NCBI RefSeq assembly: GCF_000003605.2
Contig: NW_003119425.1
Coordinates: 1,761,220 to 1,789,376 of the forward strand
Direction: 5' to 3'
DNA length: 28,157 nt
Source of the DNA: Saccoglossus kowalevskii
Lineage: Eukaryota; Hemichordata; Enteropneusta; Harrimaniidae
Shown: positions 10,515-21,364 of the stretch, piece by piece
Layout of the letters: each line of letters starts with the position of its first letter
Position numbering within the stretch: the first letter of the stretch is position 1
Program-made: the position numbers and the translations under genes
Notes under the pieces: generated by a model
Told to the model about the DNA's origin: nothing
The model's database searches: none
Seen by the model: the letters and a program-made list of their open reading frames with translations, nothing else

Positions 10515-11533
10515 ATGGAGCCAGTTGAGTGACGCACAGTGATCCGGTTTTTGTATTTAAAAGGACGCACACCAAAGGAGACTTTTGATGAAATGAAAGA
10601 AACGTATGGTGATGATGCCCCATTATATGACCTTGTAAAACGCTGGCATCGTGAATTCAAACATGACCGGAAGTCAGTGGAAACAGCTCTCAGACCTGGT
10701 CGTCCCTCTTCTGCCATTGATGATGCAGCAGTCTGTTAAGTTGAGGCAGCCACTTGGGGGAGATCGACGCACTACTGTTCGCCAAATAGCCCAAGAGGCC
10801 AAGATTAGTACAGGGTCTGTGGAAACTATCATTCATGACCATTTGCATATGCATAAGGTGTCTGCTAGATGGATTCCTAGGTTGCTCATACCTTTCCACA
10901 AGCAAGAACGCGTTGAGTGCTCGAGGATGAATTTGGAGATGTGTCAAAAAGATGAGTCAAAGTTTTTCAAAAGACAGATTACGCAGGATGAAACTTGGGT
11001 CCATCACTGTGATCCAGAGACCAAAGCCCAGTCAATGCATTGGAAGCAAATAAAGCAAGTAAGCGTGCAGCCCTCCCCTGGCAAGGTCATGCTCACAGTC
11101 TTCTGGGACCAGGACGGAGTAGTGATGACAGATTTACTGGCAAAGGGTACCACAGTTACAGGAGCCTATTACACTTGAAATTAAGAGAAGCTATCAAAAT
11201 CAAGAGGCGGGCCAAGATCAGCAAAGTTATCCTCCTCCTGCAGGACAACGCTCCGGTCCACAACTCGCATGTCGCCAGATCAGAAGCACGGGCGTGTGGC
11301 TATGAAATCCTCCCCCACCCCACTCACTCGCCTGACCTTGCACCCTCTGACTTTCATCTCTTCCCAACCATGAAGCTGTTTTGGAAAGGAAAGCTTTCCC
11401 AGTCTTGATTTCTAAAGTTACGACGTCAATGGAGGACCAACCTAGGGTGTTCTACAAAAACGGTGTCCAGAGCTGCATCAAACGATAGGAGAATTGCATA
11501 ACTCTGGGTGGTTCCTATGTAGAGAAAGACTAA
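10515..11533 (+). pseudogene. Mariner (DD34D) transposase, frameshifted
   Basis: This would cut and rejoin DNA at mariner ends in the nucleus. The ATG at 10515 follows a 125-bp leader after the left repeat. The N-terminal helix-turn-helix region is seen as VIRFLYLKGRTPKETFDEM and YDLVKRWHREFK, with RPGRPSS linking to a second HTH (TVRQIAQEAKISTGSVETII). The catalytic residues are the Asp in TQDETWVHH (codon 10987-10989), in LLQDNAPVHNS (11244-11246) and in APSDFHLFP (11349-11351). Exactly 34 residues separate the last two. The end GGSYVEKD before TAA (11531-11533) is the usual mariner C-terminus. It is inactivated by stops at 10530-10532 and 11486-11488 and by frameshifts near 10740-10757, 11160-11175 and 11395-11417. 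All three catalytic Asp survive. Confidence 0.92.
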
Positions 11534-11574
11534 TAACTGTGTCAAGGTTCATTAATCTCCTGCTATGGGAAATA

Positions 11575-11604
11575 GGTCAGGGGCATTACTTATTGAACGT
11601 CCCT
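11575..11604 (-). repeat. Mariner right terminal inverted repeat
   Basis: 30 bp, reverse complement of the left repeat with one mismatch and one extra base. Confidence 0.9.
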
Positions 11605-13009
11605 TGCGTTTAACATTTAAATTGTGACTTCTAGATGCCAATAATTAAGTAAACACAAACTTAGCTACATTTTACATGATGCAGTTCCTTCGATAATAAC
11701 ATCTGGAAATTACCTAAAGACGCTATGTAGGCTCAGATGTGTACAACATACTTTTATAACATATTTTTATTAAGTGGCTTTTGTCTTCAACAAAATAAGC
11801 ATGGCATTGAAATTCGGCTGTACTGAATATATCACAGGAATAAAGTTTAACAGTTACAATAAATATAGTTGCAAAGACAAACAACATAATTTTTTACCTA
11901 ATGATTTATAATCATGTTTATTCTTGAACCTTTTGTCAATGTCGTGGTACAGGTTAATATAGAAGCACTAAAGAGAAATGTTCAAATATTTAGATTTTGA
12001 ACGTTTTTAACACTGTAATGAAGACTTTCCGTTTTGGACAAGTTCATGCAGTATTTTTTACAAAGTAAAATCATATTTATTAAAGTTATTGTTCATAAAT
12101 TGCACTACATGTAATTTCATTCAGGCAAAAATATAGAGAATATTATCGTTTTTCTGTAATATACTTATGTAATCGGTAATTATAAACATTAATAATTGGT
12201 GTATGTGGATTACATTTCGTTATGAAATATTAAACCAAATATAAATTTCTGAATTATCTTGTCGAAATCTGTTTTTTCAGCCCCCCCCCCCAAAAGTTGT
12301 TATCGTATCGCACTTTTAATTCAAACACATTTTTGGACATGCATTATTAAATACTTGTTAAGGGAAGGGAGAATTGTGCCTTGATATTGAGAAAGGGGGC
12401 GATGCAAATAGTTGTGAATGGAGTAATGAAAGAATGGATGGTGATGCCAGATTTTTGTAAGTGCGGGTAGATGTCGATGGATAGGCATGACCATAATTTG
12501 TCAATCGTGGCCTACAGTTTACGGCGGGTATGTCGCATTACCATTCCCAAATCGACGAACACTTTGTACCAACCATACCAAGTGACTGTCACCAAGGTGT
12601 TGCGGAATACATAAGAACGAGCTGAAGCATGAGCACTGTGTACACAATATGCTAATAATTTATAAGGTTATGACGTAACATGAATATTACTTTAAGGGGC
12701 AATTATTAAAAGAAAGCGTTTATTACGGAATGCCATAAGCACATATTTTCGGTCTTGACCTCCACCCTGTCAATTGTGGTTATTGTACTAAGCACGCTTA
12801 CGACCACAGTAAACTAGTCAGATTTAATAAGTGCTGCTTCTCCTAATACTATAAATTTACCTTTGTGAGAAAACTAAATACTATACAGCGCCACCAGTGG
12901 ATGTTCTCGGCTCTATACTGCAAAATTATATACTAGACTTGTTTAGAATAAAATCGCTTTTCATCATATGTATGTACGAAAATAATAGGCAAATATATTT
13001 TATTTCACC
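11605..13009. other. Unassigned AT-rich stretch with a poly-C tract
   Basis: No recognised gene. An 11-base C run lies at 12281-12291, directly after a T-rich stretch ending in CAG. An open frame at 12897 runs into the assembly gap and cannot be judged. Confidence 0.35.
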
Positions 13010-13371
13010 NNNNNNNNNNNNNNNNNNNNNNNNNNNNNNNNNNNNNNNNNNNNNNNNNNNNNNNNNNNNNNNNNNNNNNNNNNNNNNNNNNNNNNNNNNN
13101 NNNNNNNNNNNNNNNNNNNNNNNNNNNNNNNNNNNNNNNNNNNNNNNNNNNNNNNNNNNNNNNNNNNNNNNNNNNNNNNNNNNNNNNNNNNNNNNNNNNN
13201 NNNNNNNNNNNNNNNNNNNNNNNNNNNNNNNNNNNNNNNNNNNNNNNNNNNNNNNNNNNNNNNNNNNNNNNNNNNNNNNNNNNNNNNNNNNNNNNNNNNN
13301 NNNNNNNNNNNNNNNNNNNNNNNNNNNNNNNNNNNNNNNNNNNNNNNNNNNNNNNNNNNNNNNNNNNNNNN
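13010..13371. other. Assembly gap (362 N)
   Basis: Unknown bases. Open frames that cross it are artefacts of reading N as coding. Confidence 1.
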
Positions 13372-14160
13372 CTTAAAAAAGAATTTGGTGGGGATCACAT
13401 TAGTAGTCCTGTTGGACTAATCGAGACTGTTAGTTGCCACATACTTGATTAAGTGATCATGCTTTTCATATATCCGGGTAATTGAGACTATATCTATTAG
13501 GAGACTACTTATGACGTTCAAATTATAGTAGTTACGCTTTTTCTTCACATGATAACTACCACTTTCGACGTTCCCTGGAACAATTAAAAAAGAACATACA
13601 AATGAGTTACGTAATATATTATTGATTATGTGTGAGATCAAGTGCCAAAAACATCATCAAGTTCATTTTGTTAACATTTTTATTTAATCTTCATATCATT
13701 TTATCATTATGTTAGCATTATTATTTTGTAAAAATTGTAACATAATAAATAAACTTGGGATTTTTCAGCACTGATCGCACCCCATTGACAAACCACAATT
13801 ATGTAAAACAGAAAATCAGTTTTAAACGGGGACAACCTGCAGGTTAACTAACCACCGCCCATGCCCACAGCAGTGCTAAGTTATGGTTGTTCAGATACTA
13901 TCTGAGGTTATGTGACATAAAGAATAATCCACTAAAGGGGTCGTTTTAGGATTTTACTTCATTTTTTTAAAGCTTTCAATTAAACTTTTCCTCATCGGCC
14001 TTGTTATTCTCATAATATAACTAAAGATCGGGTGATTGGCGTTTTAGAAAGTATAGCGGGATGTATATACACTATGTAAAATAGTGGATTTACGGCTGTT
14101 TTATGCATCTATCTTCTAGTGTCACATCTTTTATTGTCTTATAATATTAGTTTACCATCT
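13372..14160. other. Unassigned stretch after the gap
   Basis: AT-rich, with no supported gene. The 74-codon - frame at 13417-13641 has no recognisable content. Confidence 0.35.
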
Positions 14161-14162
14161 CA

Positions 14163-14446
14163 GGTCACGTGGTCGTAAGGTTGTTACAAGTGACGTCATA
14201 GTATTACCCACGTACCATGACATCACATACATATATCAACATGCTTTAGGTATATGCGTGTTGGATGACAGCGCCTTTGCGGCTTTTTGCGGCTGCTGAT
14301 GGTTTTCGATGATCGTGGGTAATATTACTCTTCCATATATGGTTAAAAAAAAATCATTCGACATAGATACGTGTTAGTATAGATGTGTACCATGGTCACG
14401 TGATTTTGATCACAGCAATGTATTTGCCAATCTTCTCGTCACATGA
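14163..14446. promoter_or_regulatory. E-box and CRE cluster upstream of the five-exon gene
   Basis: GTCACGTGGT (CACGTG at 14166-14171), a full CRE palindrome TGACGTCA (14191-14198), GTCACGTGAT (CACGTG at 14397-14402) and TCACATGA (about 14439-14446) fall within 300 bp. GTCACGTGA is a good MITF/TFE/USF-type site, and TGACGTCA is bound by CREB/ATF factors. They lie about 420-700 bp upstream of the TATA box at 14865. The clustering is suggestive, but use is not shown. Confidence 0.35.
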
Positions 14447-14864
14447 CATATAGCATTGCTTATTGGATGTAAATAATATAATATTCATGTTGGTTAAATA
14501 TATCTGACCAGTTCAATCCGCCCATTGCTTACCATTGCGTACCTTACTACGACAAATGTATGTGGAGTGTCAGTTTACCATAAGAAAGTCAGCATTAGTC
14601 TCTTAATCATATTAAGTGATATCTTTCATCACAACCAGCAACCGTAGCAAAGGTTTGTTGATTTGATTATTTCAAGAAACTCGCGAGAATAAAGTTTTAC
14701 GTTAGTTAGTTGTATTGGACACCTGTCGGTTCCTGCGATATTCGTTTAACTGTATTGAATATTGCGACGTATTTATTTCTAAAGTTCAATATTGATATGC
14801 TGCGAGCGTACGACAAACGTCCACCCTATCAATAATAATTCAAGACTGGCAAGTCTGCCTTCAG

Positions 14865-14873
14865 TATATAAAA
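14865..14873 (+). promoter_or_regulatory. TATA box of the five-exon gene
   Basis: TATATAAAA, about 30 bp upstream of a likely start region near 14895-14900 and 155 bp before the ATG at 15028. If the leader is unspliced it carries two short upstream frames, 14930-14944 (MGMA) and 14946-14990 (14 codons), which would lower translation. A pyrimidine run ending in TTTAG at 15001-15018 looks like a splice acceptor, so a leader intron may remove them. No strong donor was found. Confidence 0.5.
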
Positions 14874-15027
14874 CTACGTTGCCTTGCCTCTTTGAGCGAT
14901 GTGTACAAAGTTCACCTAAGCGTTCGTTAATGGGAATGGCCTGACATGGCAGACACCCAAAGTCAGTGTTTGTTTGTTAGTTTTATATAGAAGACCATAA
15001 TTTTTTTTTCACATTTAGATAATCGAG

Positions 15028-16542
15028 ATGGATTATCTGTTGATATTGTTGGTTATATCAATTCCTATGTATGCATCAGACGCCCTGAATTTACATAGAA
15101 GACAAGACTTCTTCTGTAGAAATGAAAACGATTGCCCAACTGATTCAACCTGCTTGTTAACGGGTTATGACAATGAGGATGGTTACTGTATAACATGTTC
15201 AACGTTTACAAATAACGTGGATGCCATTGGCAGGTGTAGACACAGACAAGGTGAATACAAGTTAAAATTGTGAATTATTGTCAGCCCAGAGACGGATATA
15301 CCCAATGTAGTTGAATGAAACCTAATTTCACTATTAATGCTACGATAAAAACTTTCCGTTTTCGACATTATGAAATTCTTTCGTTTTTATTTTTTAAAAC
15401 CCGAAAAAAAACTGATATTGACAAGCGAATTCAGAAATATATTTCATATGGAACCCAATAATACTTTTCATAACTACCGTTTACACTAGAATATTGAAGA
15501 CAAAATATTAACATATAATGAAATCATAAAAATTAATATGATTTTACTCAAAAATTTCACAATGTCGAAAAGCAGAAAACCTGTATTGTAATATTTCTTT
15601 ATAATGCAGATATCGATGAATCAATTTGTATTAATGAGAATGAATGCTCCATCGGATTTTGGTGTTCTCATATGAATACTTGCGAATCATGTAAAGAATT
15701 GTCTATAGATGATCAACAAACATGGTGTCCAGGTCAGTAAAATTGGATTTCAATTCCAAATCAACTGCGAAACAAATGTTCAAACAACTGCACACGATAC
15801 AACGTTGCTCACAGTTCATTAATATGCTGTACACGCTAGGTAGAAAGTTTGTATGGTTATCGAAAATAAAACAATGTATTTATGCCCATCTTTACGAACA
15901 ATTCGTTCTATAGTTTACATAGCCAAAGAGAAGTTTGACCATGGAATTTTGAAATATAGCTTAACTGTTGTTATAACATTACTGGTGATCGTTATTGGCG
16001 TCGCTGGTTATTGTATAAGGAGTAGAGGATGTTACAGTAAGTATACATATAACACATTAACAAGCGTGTATACACGGTTATTGTTAAAGTGTGTGTCTCC
16101 ATTCGAAAACCCACAATGCATTATACCACTTAAGGGGCCATATTAAGTTACATTCATGAAACGAAATGTGGATATAGCAATTAGCTTATATTACATACAA
16201 TTTTTTTTATTTTCCGATTGTATTTCATATATGTGTACGTCTGTATATTGAAGGTCGCCCACCCATTAACGAAATGAATGGCAACCCAAATAACCCAGTT
16301 ATTCTAGCTTCTCCAATCCAGGAACATAACGACCAATCGGTACATCTTTTAGGTGAGAACAGTTCAAACTATTTGCATCGATTGCACTGGCATAAGATAT
16401 CTATCTAGATAACGTGTAATTGACCTGTGATATTTTCATTTCAGGAAGACTATACAATGATGGCAAAGACACAGAAAACAAAGAAGAACCAGTGATTACA
16501 TCTCCAGAGGAACACCATGCGTCTCTTGCAGTTGTTAGTTGA
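15028..16542 (+). CDS. Predicted membrane protein with two six-cysteine modules (five exons)
   Basis: Exons are 15028-15250, 15610-15732, 15923-16036, 16254-16352 and 16445-16542, giving 218 codons plus stop. All four introns have GT-AG ends and are phase 1. Residues 1 to about 19 are a signal peptide. Module 1 (C30, C36, C42, C54, C57, C70) is in exon 1. Module 2 (C81, C87, C93, C99, C102, C114) is in exon 2. Both follow C-x5-C-x5-C-xn-C-x2-C-x(11-12)-C. Exon 3 carries one helix (about 129-146, LTVVITLLVIVIGVAGYC) followed by IRSRGC, a basic stop-transfer with Cys that could be acylated. The 70-residue tail (exons 4-5) is Asn/Pro/Glu-rich with no domain I recognise. The spacing of the first five Cys resembles the Dickkopf N-terminal domain. 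A TNF-receptor-like module is an alternative. It would sit in the plasma membrane with the modules outside. Exon 3 could instead start at 15914, adding three residues. Function unknown. Confidence 0.75.
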
Positions 16543-17600
16543 TTAAGATATAAATTATATTCAAATAGGTTGTTCTCTCATGTTTTGAACTTGATTCCAA
16601 AACTGCATAAATATTAGTATCTGTCAACGCTACCCGATGGGAATGTAGCATATTTTACACTATTCATGAATATATTCGCAATAATACAGCCTGGGCTTAC
16701 TTACAGTCTTAAATTATCCAAATAATGGATATCGCAAATATCCGTTAATATCATTTTATGGAGAATGTGCGATAAAAAGTCCAGCAAATTTCAAATTACA
16801 CGTGTCTGGGAGTGCCCAGGAGCAAATGGTTATTATCCTCATTTTTCCGTTATAATGCAAGCTGAAAGATGGTTGGGAAGCTGGTGTAGGTATGTCCAGG
16901 TTGTATTATTGAGTATAAAAACTAATTTATAGTTTAAACTCGTACAGCCTGGACATATGATAGGTGTTGAAATTATCATTATCGGAACAATGGATAGTGT
17001 CCGACTTATACTTAATTACAAATTAATGCATGAAAATGCACTCACCAGGTAGATAAGCATGAGGTCAACATTAATTCACATTTAAGCTTCTACGAAAACA
17101 ATACTCTCCAAATCATAATTAGCTCAAGGTTTAATAATACTAGTCAATACCTAATAATTGGGCTATCAGATAATGTTTATGGTAATGAGAGAGAACCAGG
17201 AGACAAAAGCTGGAAAACTACATGAGACCCAATTGCGGAAAGGTGAGGAGTTAGTTAAGACTTCGCTGTTTAATATACATACTAGTAACTCAAAGTAGAA
17301 ACTATTTATTGTAAGAAAAAACTAAATCGATCGTAGGTTTTCTATCACAATACAGTCTATGTCATGACTATGTATTTCACAAAAACAAGAACTTCAATCA
17401 ATTTACCCACAACATATAAACGTAACTACAGATGTGTGGCATTGGTAATAATTTGCCCCTTGCAATCTCGGGAAATTGTTTAGAATTGATATATCTTCAG
17501 CGAGCGTGGCCGCTATTTCTTAACGTGATCCTTCAGGCCCGTAGCCATCACTTTTGAATAGACGATTCGAAAATAATACTATATTTGATGTGAATCGTGC
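16543..17600. other. 3' flank of the five-exon gene
   Basis: Probably contains the 3' untranslated region, but I see no AATAAA within about 450 bp of the stop. A hairpin at 16891-16957 is the main structure. The rest is AT-rich and unassigned. Confidence 0.35.
16891..16957. repeat. Inverted repeat with an AT-rich loop
   Basis: TATGTCCAGGTTGTA (16891-16905) pairs with TACAGCCTGGACATA (16943-16957). There is one mismatch, which would be a G-U pair in RNA. It begins about 350 bp after the stop of the five-exon gene and could be a 3' untranslated stem or a tiny element. No terminator role is implied in a eukaryote. Confidence 0.55.
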
Positions 17601-18056
17601 GATTATTTTAATTTTAAAAGAAAACAATCTTTGTTATTTAATAGCTGTGTTACAAACATTTTTATGTTCCCAGTTTTAAATTCAATTGGCTTACACTTAA
17701 CATCTTTGAAATATTTTACCATTTTTGGGAGGGTTTCTGAGCCACCCCCCACCCACAGACACGAACACATTATTATATCCCCTACAGTAACTGCAAATTC
17801 TTGTAAACACAAAAAGACAAGATTGGACGTATTTTAGCATCATTTTAGAAGCATTTCATAGTAGAATGTTACTCACGAGTTTTTCGCTTTTCATAGATTT
17901 TAGCGCATATAGCAGTGACGCTGTTTCGTGTCAAAATCTGTCTACAATTAGTCGTTTTATTATTAGTCAACAGTATGCAAATTTTTTTTGTTCACTGTAA
18001 AACCGTATTTTATTGATCGATTTTCTCTGAACTGATGGTGACCCTATATTTTCATT
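17601..18056. other. Unassigned stretch
   Basis: Open frames occur on both strands at 17603-17837 with no family content. I see nothing convincing. Confidence 0.3.
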
Positions 18057-18440
18057 TCATATCTTTATCTGTGTTACACGATATACCGTATACAAGTATG
18101 TAAAAATAAAGAAAATGGCAATAGTTTTTTCGTTTGTGTAGCATTCTACTTTATTTGGCATATCAAATAAATTGCATAAGTGCAACACACTTTGAAGACC
18201 CATTCTCTTTGGATGCAACTTTGCGAAAGTATCCACAACGCGATCAATATCGATTTCTTGATGAATATGGAGAAAAGCTCGTCTAATAGAGCTTTGTCCC
18301 GTGCAAGGTTTATTATATCTATTCAACCTTCTCAATGCGAAGAATCTGCGCTCGCTCTCAAAGCTTGTCACTGTAATGGTCGCAGTAAAATAACTATGTG
18401 GGAAAGTATGATTTCTGGCATATTCTCAGTGCTGAGGCAA
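18057..18440 (-). pseudogene. hAT transposase C-terminal fragment
   Basis: On -, NMPEIILSHIVILLRP (about 18425-18378) changes frame into TSFESERRFFALRRLNRY, then IRRAFLHIHQEIDIDRVVDTFA. This is the hAT dimerisation region, which usually reads like SxxxERxFSxLRRLK, then ALLxIHRDI and a FA-containing end. It is most like the ZMYM1/ZMYM5-type hAT group. The upstream catalytic domain is absent here, and a frame change at about 18372 breaks the piece. No terminal repeats were found. It is an old orphan fragment, separate from the larger hAT-like relic at 22100-25052. Confidence 0.75.
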
Positions 18441-18519
18441 CACACTGGAGTAAATTGTTGACACTGAATATCTATACAACTCGTGATCGAACAATATTGC
18501 TGGTGACAATCTACGGCAT

Positions 18520-19079
18520 ATGTTTCAATGATCTTTTCAGTATGTAGCTTTACACAATGGAAAAAAAAAACAGAAAGTACTAATACAATAAGTCAATTAT
18601 ATTGTAAGTGTATAAGCCGCCATTAAATTCAAAAGTAATGAACTAAACTAGGAAAGTACCATTCCATTAAAAGAGATGCAGTGACTGGACATATTCTACT
18701 CTGCATATCCTCTGCAGCATGGTCGTAACTTTTCTGAAATGCAACTCAATGACCTCAACTGAATGACCTCAACTCAATAATTGTTGTACGTCTGTTTAAC
18801 CTATGCAACACGTCACTCTTCCGTCGACGTCGGTTACAAGGGAATCGCAACTGAAGTCGGCTCATTGCGGTACAATTTCGACTGTGACTGATAATTACCT
18901 CGCTTGGTCAAGTGATTCAACCGATGATAATTATTTTTATTATTACTGTTTGTTTTAATATATAATAATCTATGTTCATAATTGTATTCATGTCCACAAT
19001 TTAGAGGGTTCGATAGAAACCTCACCCCCCCCCCCCCATCGAAACAACGGTCCTGCCCCTGAGTTCATTGGCAGCTTCA
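18520..19079. other. Unassigned stretch with small repeats
   Basis: A 14-bp unit AATGACCTCAACTG is repeated in tandem at 18748-18775 with one change. A 13-base C run lies at 19025-19037. No gene is recognised. Confidence 0.5.
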
Positions 19080-19686
19080 ATGAGCACATTCAGTGTCCTG
19101 ATAAGTAAAAGCACATTTTTACATTGATCAACCACTGGTTCCAGTGTCATATCTGGTGCACGCTTGTTGCATATATTTCTAATTGGGTATAATTGTATTC
19201 TGGCTTATAGCAAGGCTAAAAATCATTCCAAATGTTTCAAGGCTTTATTTCGCCCACCAATGTTACTTAGTAATTAGCGATCATATTTTTGTAGACCAAA
19301 AGTTCAAAAAATTTTTGCACCCCGGAATAAAATCAAACGACAGAAATGAACTCTTTTTACAATCGACTGTCTGGTAAATACCAATACAAACATGATCGTT
19401 ACTATGATGTAAAATAGGGCAGTGAATCTAGACTGGGTAGTGAGGCAATCATTCCCTACTTTCTAGCTCCGTTAAGTATTTGCCAGTGGTGAAACCCAAA
19501 TAAACCTCCCGGTGATGATTCCAAAGGACTATTGCTAAACAAAGGGGAATACTTTCTCTGACCATCTAGAGATACTTCCTCAACATGGTCAAGTGTTCTC
19601 TGTGTTTGCTTTCACTGAACCAGAAATCAAAATAAAATGGTGACAGCGAACATGACCTTGGATGGCTAGGAGTGGGTTTAGTATGC
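19080..19686. repeat. Tandem duplication, copy 1 (607 bp)
   Basis: Starts ATGAGCACATTCAGTG and ends GGGTTTAGTATGC. It aligns along its whole length with 19687-20299 with scattered substitutions and small indels. Shared blocks include TTAGTAATTAGCGA, GGAATAAAATCAAAC and GAAATCAAAATAAAATGGTGA. It has no lasting open frame, so it is non-coding. Confidence 0.85.
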
Positions 19687-20299
19687 ATGAGCACATTTAA
19701 TAACCTGATGCGTAAAAGCACATTTTTTTATTGATCAACCTCTTATTCCAGTGTCATATTTGGCGCACACTAGTTGCATAGATTCTAATTGGATATAATT
19801 GTATCCCGGCTCACGACAAGGAAAAAAAAATCATTCCCGATGTTTCCAGGCTTTATTTCACCTACCAATGTCACTTAGTAATTAGCGACCATAGTTTAGT
19901 AGTTTAAGACCAAATGTTCACAAAATTTGTACATCCTGGAATAAAATCAAACCACAGAATTGAACTTTATTTTCAATCGACCTTCAGGTAATTACCAAAT
20001 AGAAACATCATTGTTATTACTATGGTGTGAAATGAGGTAGTCAATCTAGACTGGGTAGTGGACAACTTTTGCGTGCCTACTATCTCCGTTCAGTGTTTGC
20101 CAGTAGTGAAATCCAACTAATCCTCTTGGTGATGATGCCAAAGAACTAGTGCTTAGCATGGGGAATACTTTTCGCTGAGTCAGTTAGAGATAGAGATACT
20201 TCTTGAACATGGTTAAGTGTTTTTTGGCTTGCACTGACATAGAAATCAAAATAAAATGGTGAACATGACTTTGGATGGCTAGGAGTGGGTTTAGTATGC
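19687..20299. repeat. Tandem duplication, copy 2 (613 bp)
   Basis: Starts ATGAGCACATTTAATAACC and ends GGGTTTAGTATGC, directly abutting copy 1. By eye the divergence is substantial, so the duplication is old. It could be two units of a longer satellite or a local duplication of a transposon fragment. No inverted repeats or target sites mark its ends. Confidence 0.85.
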
Positions 20300-21364
20300 A
20301 CTGAGGTGAGGAGTGTTCTTCCGTCACACATCAACATATTGCAACAAAGCAGAATATGGAAAAAGACGTTCTGTATGCCCTTAAATGTGTGTTGTCATAT
20401 GTTACTCAGCACTGCACTCTCACAATCCCAGGAATGAGAAAGTGTTTTGTGTGGCAATGCATATTTTTAATGTTATGTATTTTAATGGATAACCAAACAT
20501 GATGCGGTAAATTTAGCAAAAAGTGGCATTTAGGTATGAAATGTCTGTGTACTTCATAGTACTCATGCGTGAATATGAAGTTCCACAGTACCACGGATAT
20601 ACTTTTTCTAAAGGGGTTCACAATGCATGGCATAATCATATCATGTTATGAACTTTATTATTACTACACATGTATCATATTAAAGTATCTGGTCTCATTA
20701 CAAAATCAGCATTCAAAAAATAGAAAAAAGTTGAATAAGTTAAAACATAAATTAAATAATAAATCTAATTGTTCTGGGCTTAACTGCAGTGCATGAGCCC
20801 GGTGATTTTATTTACTAAAACTGTTGCCAAATATCTGTTTGTGCTGCTTTCTTAAAATTTTAGCTTGCAATGCTGTATTTGTTTCTTTAATATAATTGTT
20901 AGGTACATGACATTTTCGGTAAATTACCAGTATGAATTGACACTGATAATAATTGAAATTTATCGCTAAATTTCCTTGCTATCAAAACTTATTATTATGA
21001 AATGACGATGAAAACGCTTACAATATGAGGTTCTCATTCACCGAGGCACATTTTTACACCTTTTTGTGATATATATATGTGAAATAAAAAAGTCTTAGAA
21101 TAGGTTATGACAAAGGTCATATCTATATCTTAATATTACAGTGGGTTAATCTAGAGGGGATAGAGCTAGATAATTTATCAAAGTTTTTGAAGACTCGCCT
21201 GCAATGAGATATTTTTTCAGCTACTTTTCTAAAGTTGTGTGATATCGAATATTCCCACTGACAAGAATGTAACATAATTAGCACTTATCTCGAGTTGTAA
21301 AATATGAGTAATAATAACAAAATGGTAAGGTATTTTTAGTAATCCTGACGATTTTATGGAACTG
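20300..21364. other. Unassigned AT-rich stretch
   Basis: No supported gene or element. Open frames at 20406-20796 have no family content. Confidence 0.35.

Larger units (their letters stand above)
10361..11604 (+). mobile_element. Full-length but dead mariner transposon
   Basis: The left terminal repeat (10361-10389) and right terminal repeat (11575-11604) are near-perfect reverse complements (one mismatch, one indel; shared core GTTCAATARGTAATGCCCCT). They enclose 1244 bp, a usual mariner length. The encoded protein is a DD34D transposase. Mariners insert at TA, but no flanking TA is visible at these ends, so a few terminal bases have probably been lost or changed. Confidence 0.9.

Noticed and set aside
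12897-13398. Open frames of 159 and 132 codons
   Set aside because: They consist almost entirely of unknown bases in the assembly gap.
15722-15913. 63-codon + frame beginning MVSRSVKLDF
   Set aside because: It starts at the end of exon 2 and reads through intron 2 of the five-exon gene, out of the gene's frame.
16543-16990. Canonical AATAAA poly-A signal for the five-exon gene
   Set aside because: None was found in this interval; variant signals are too weak to call by eye.
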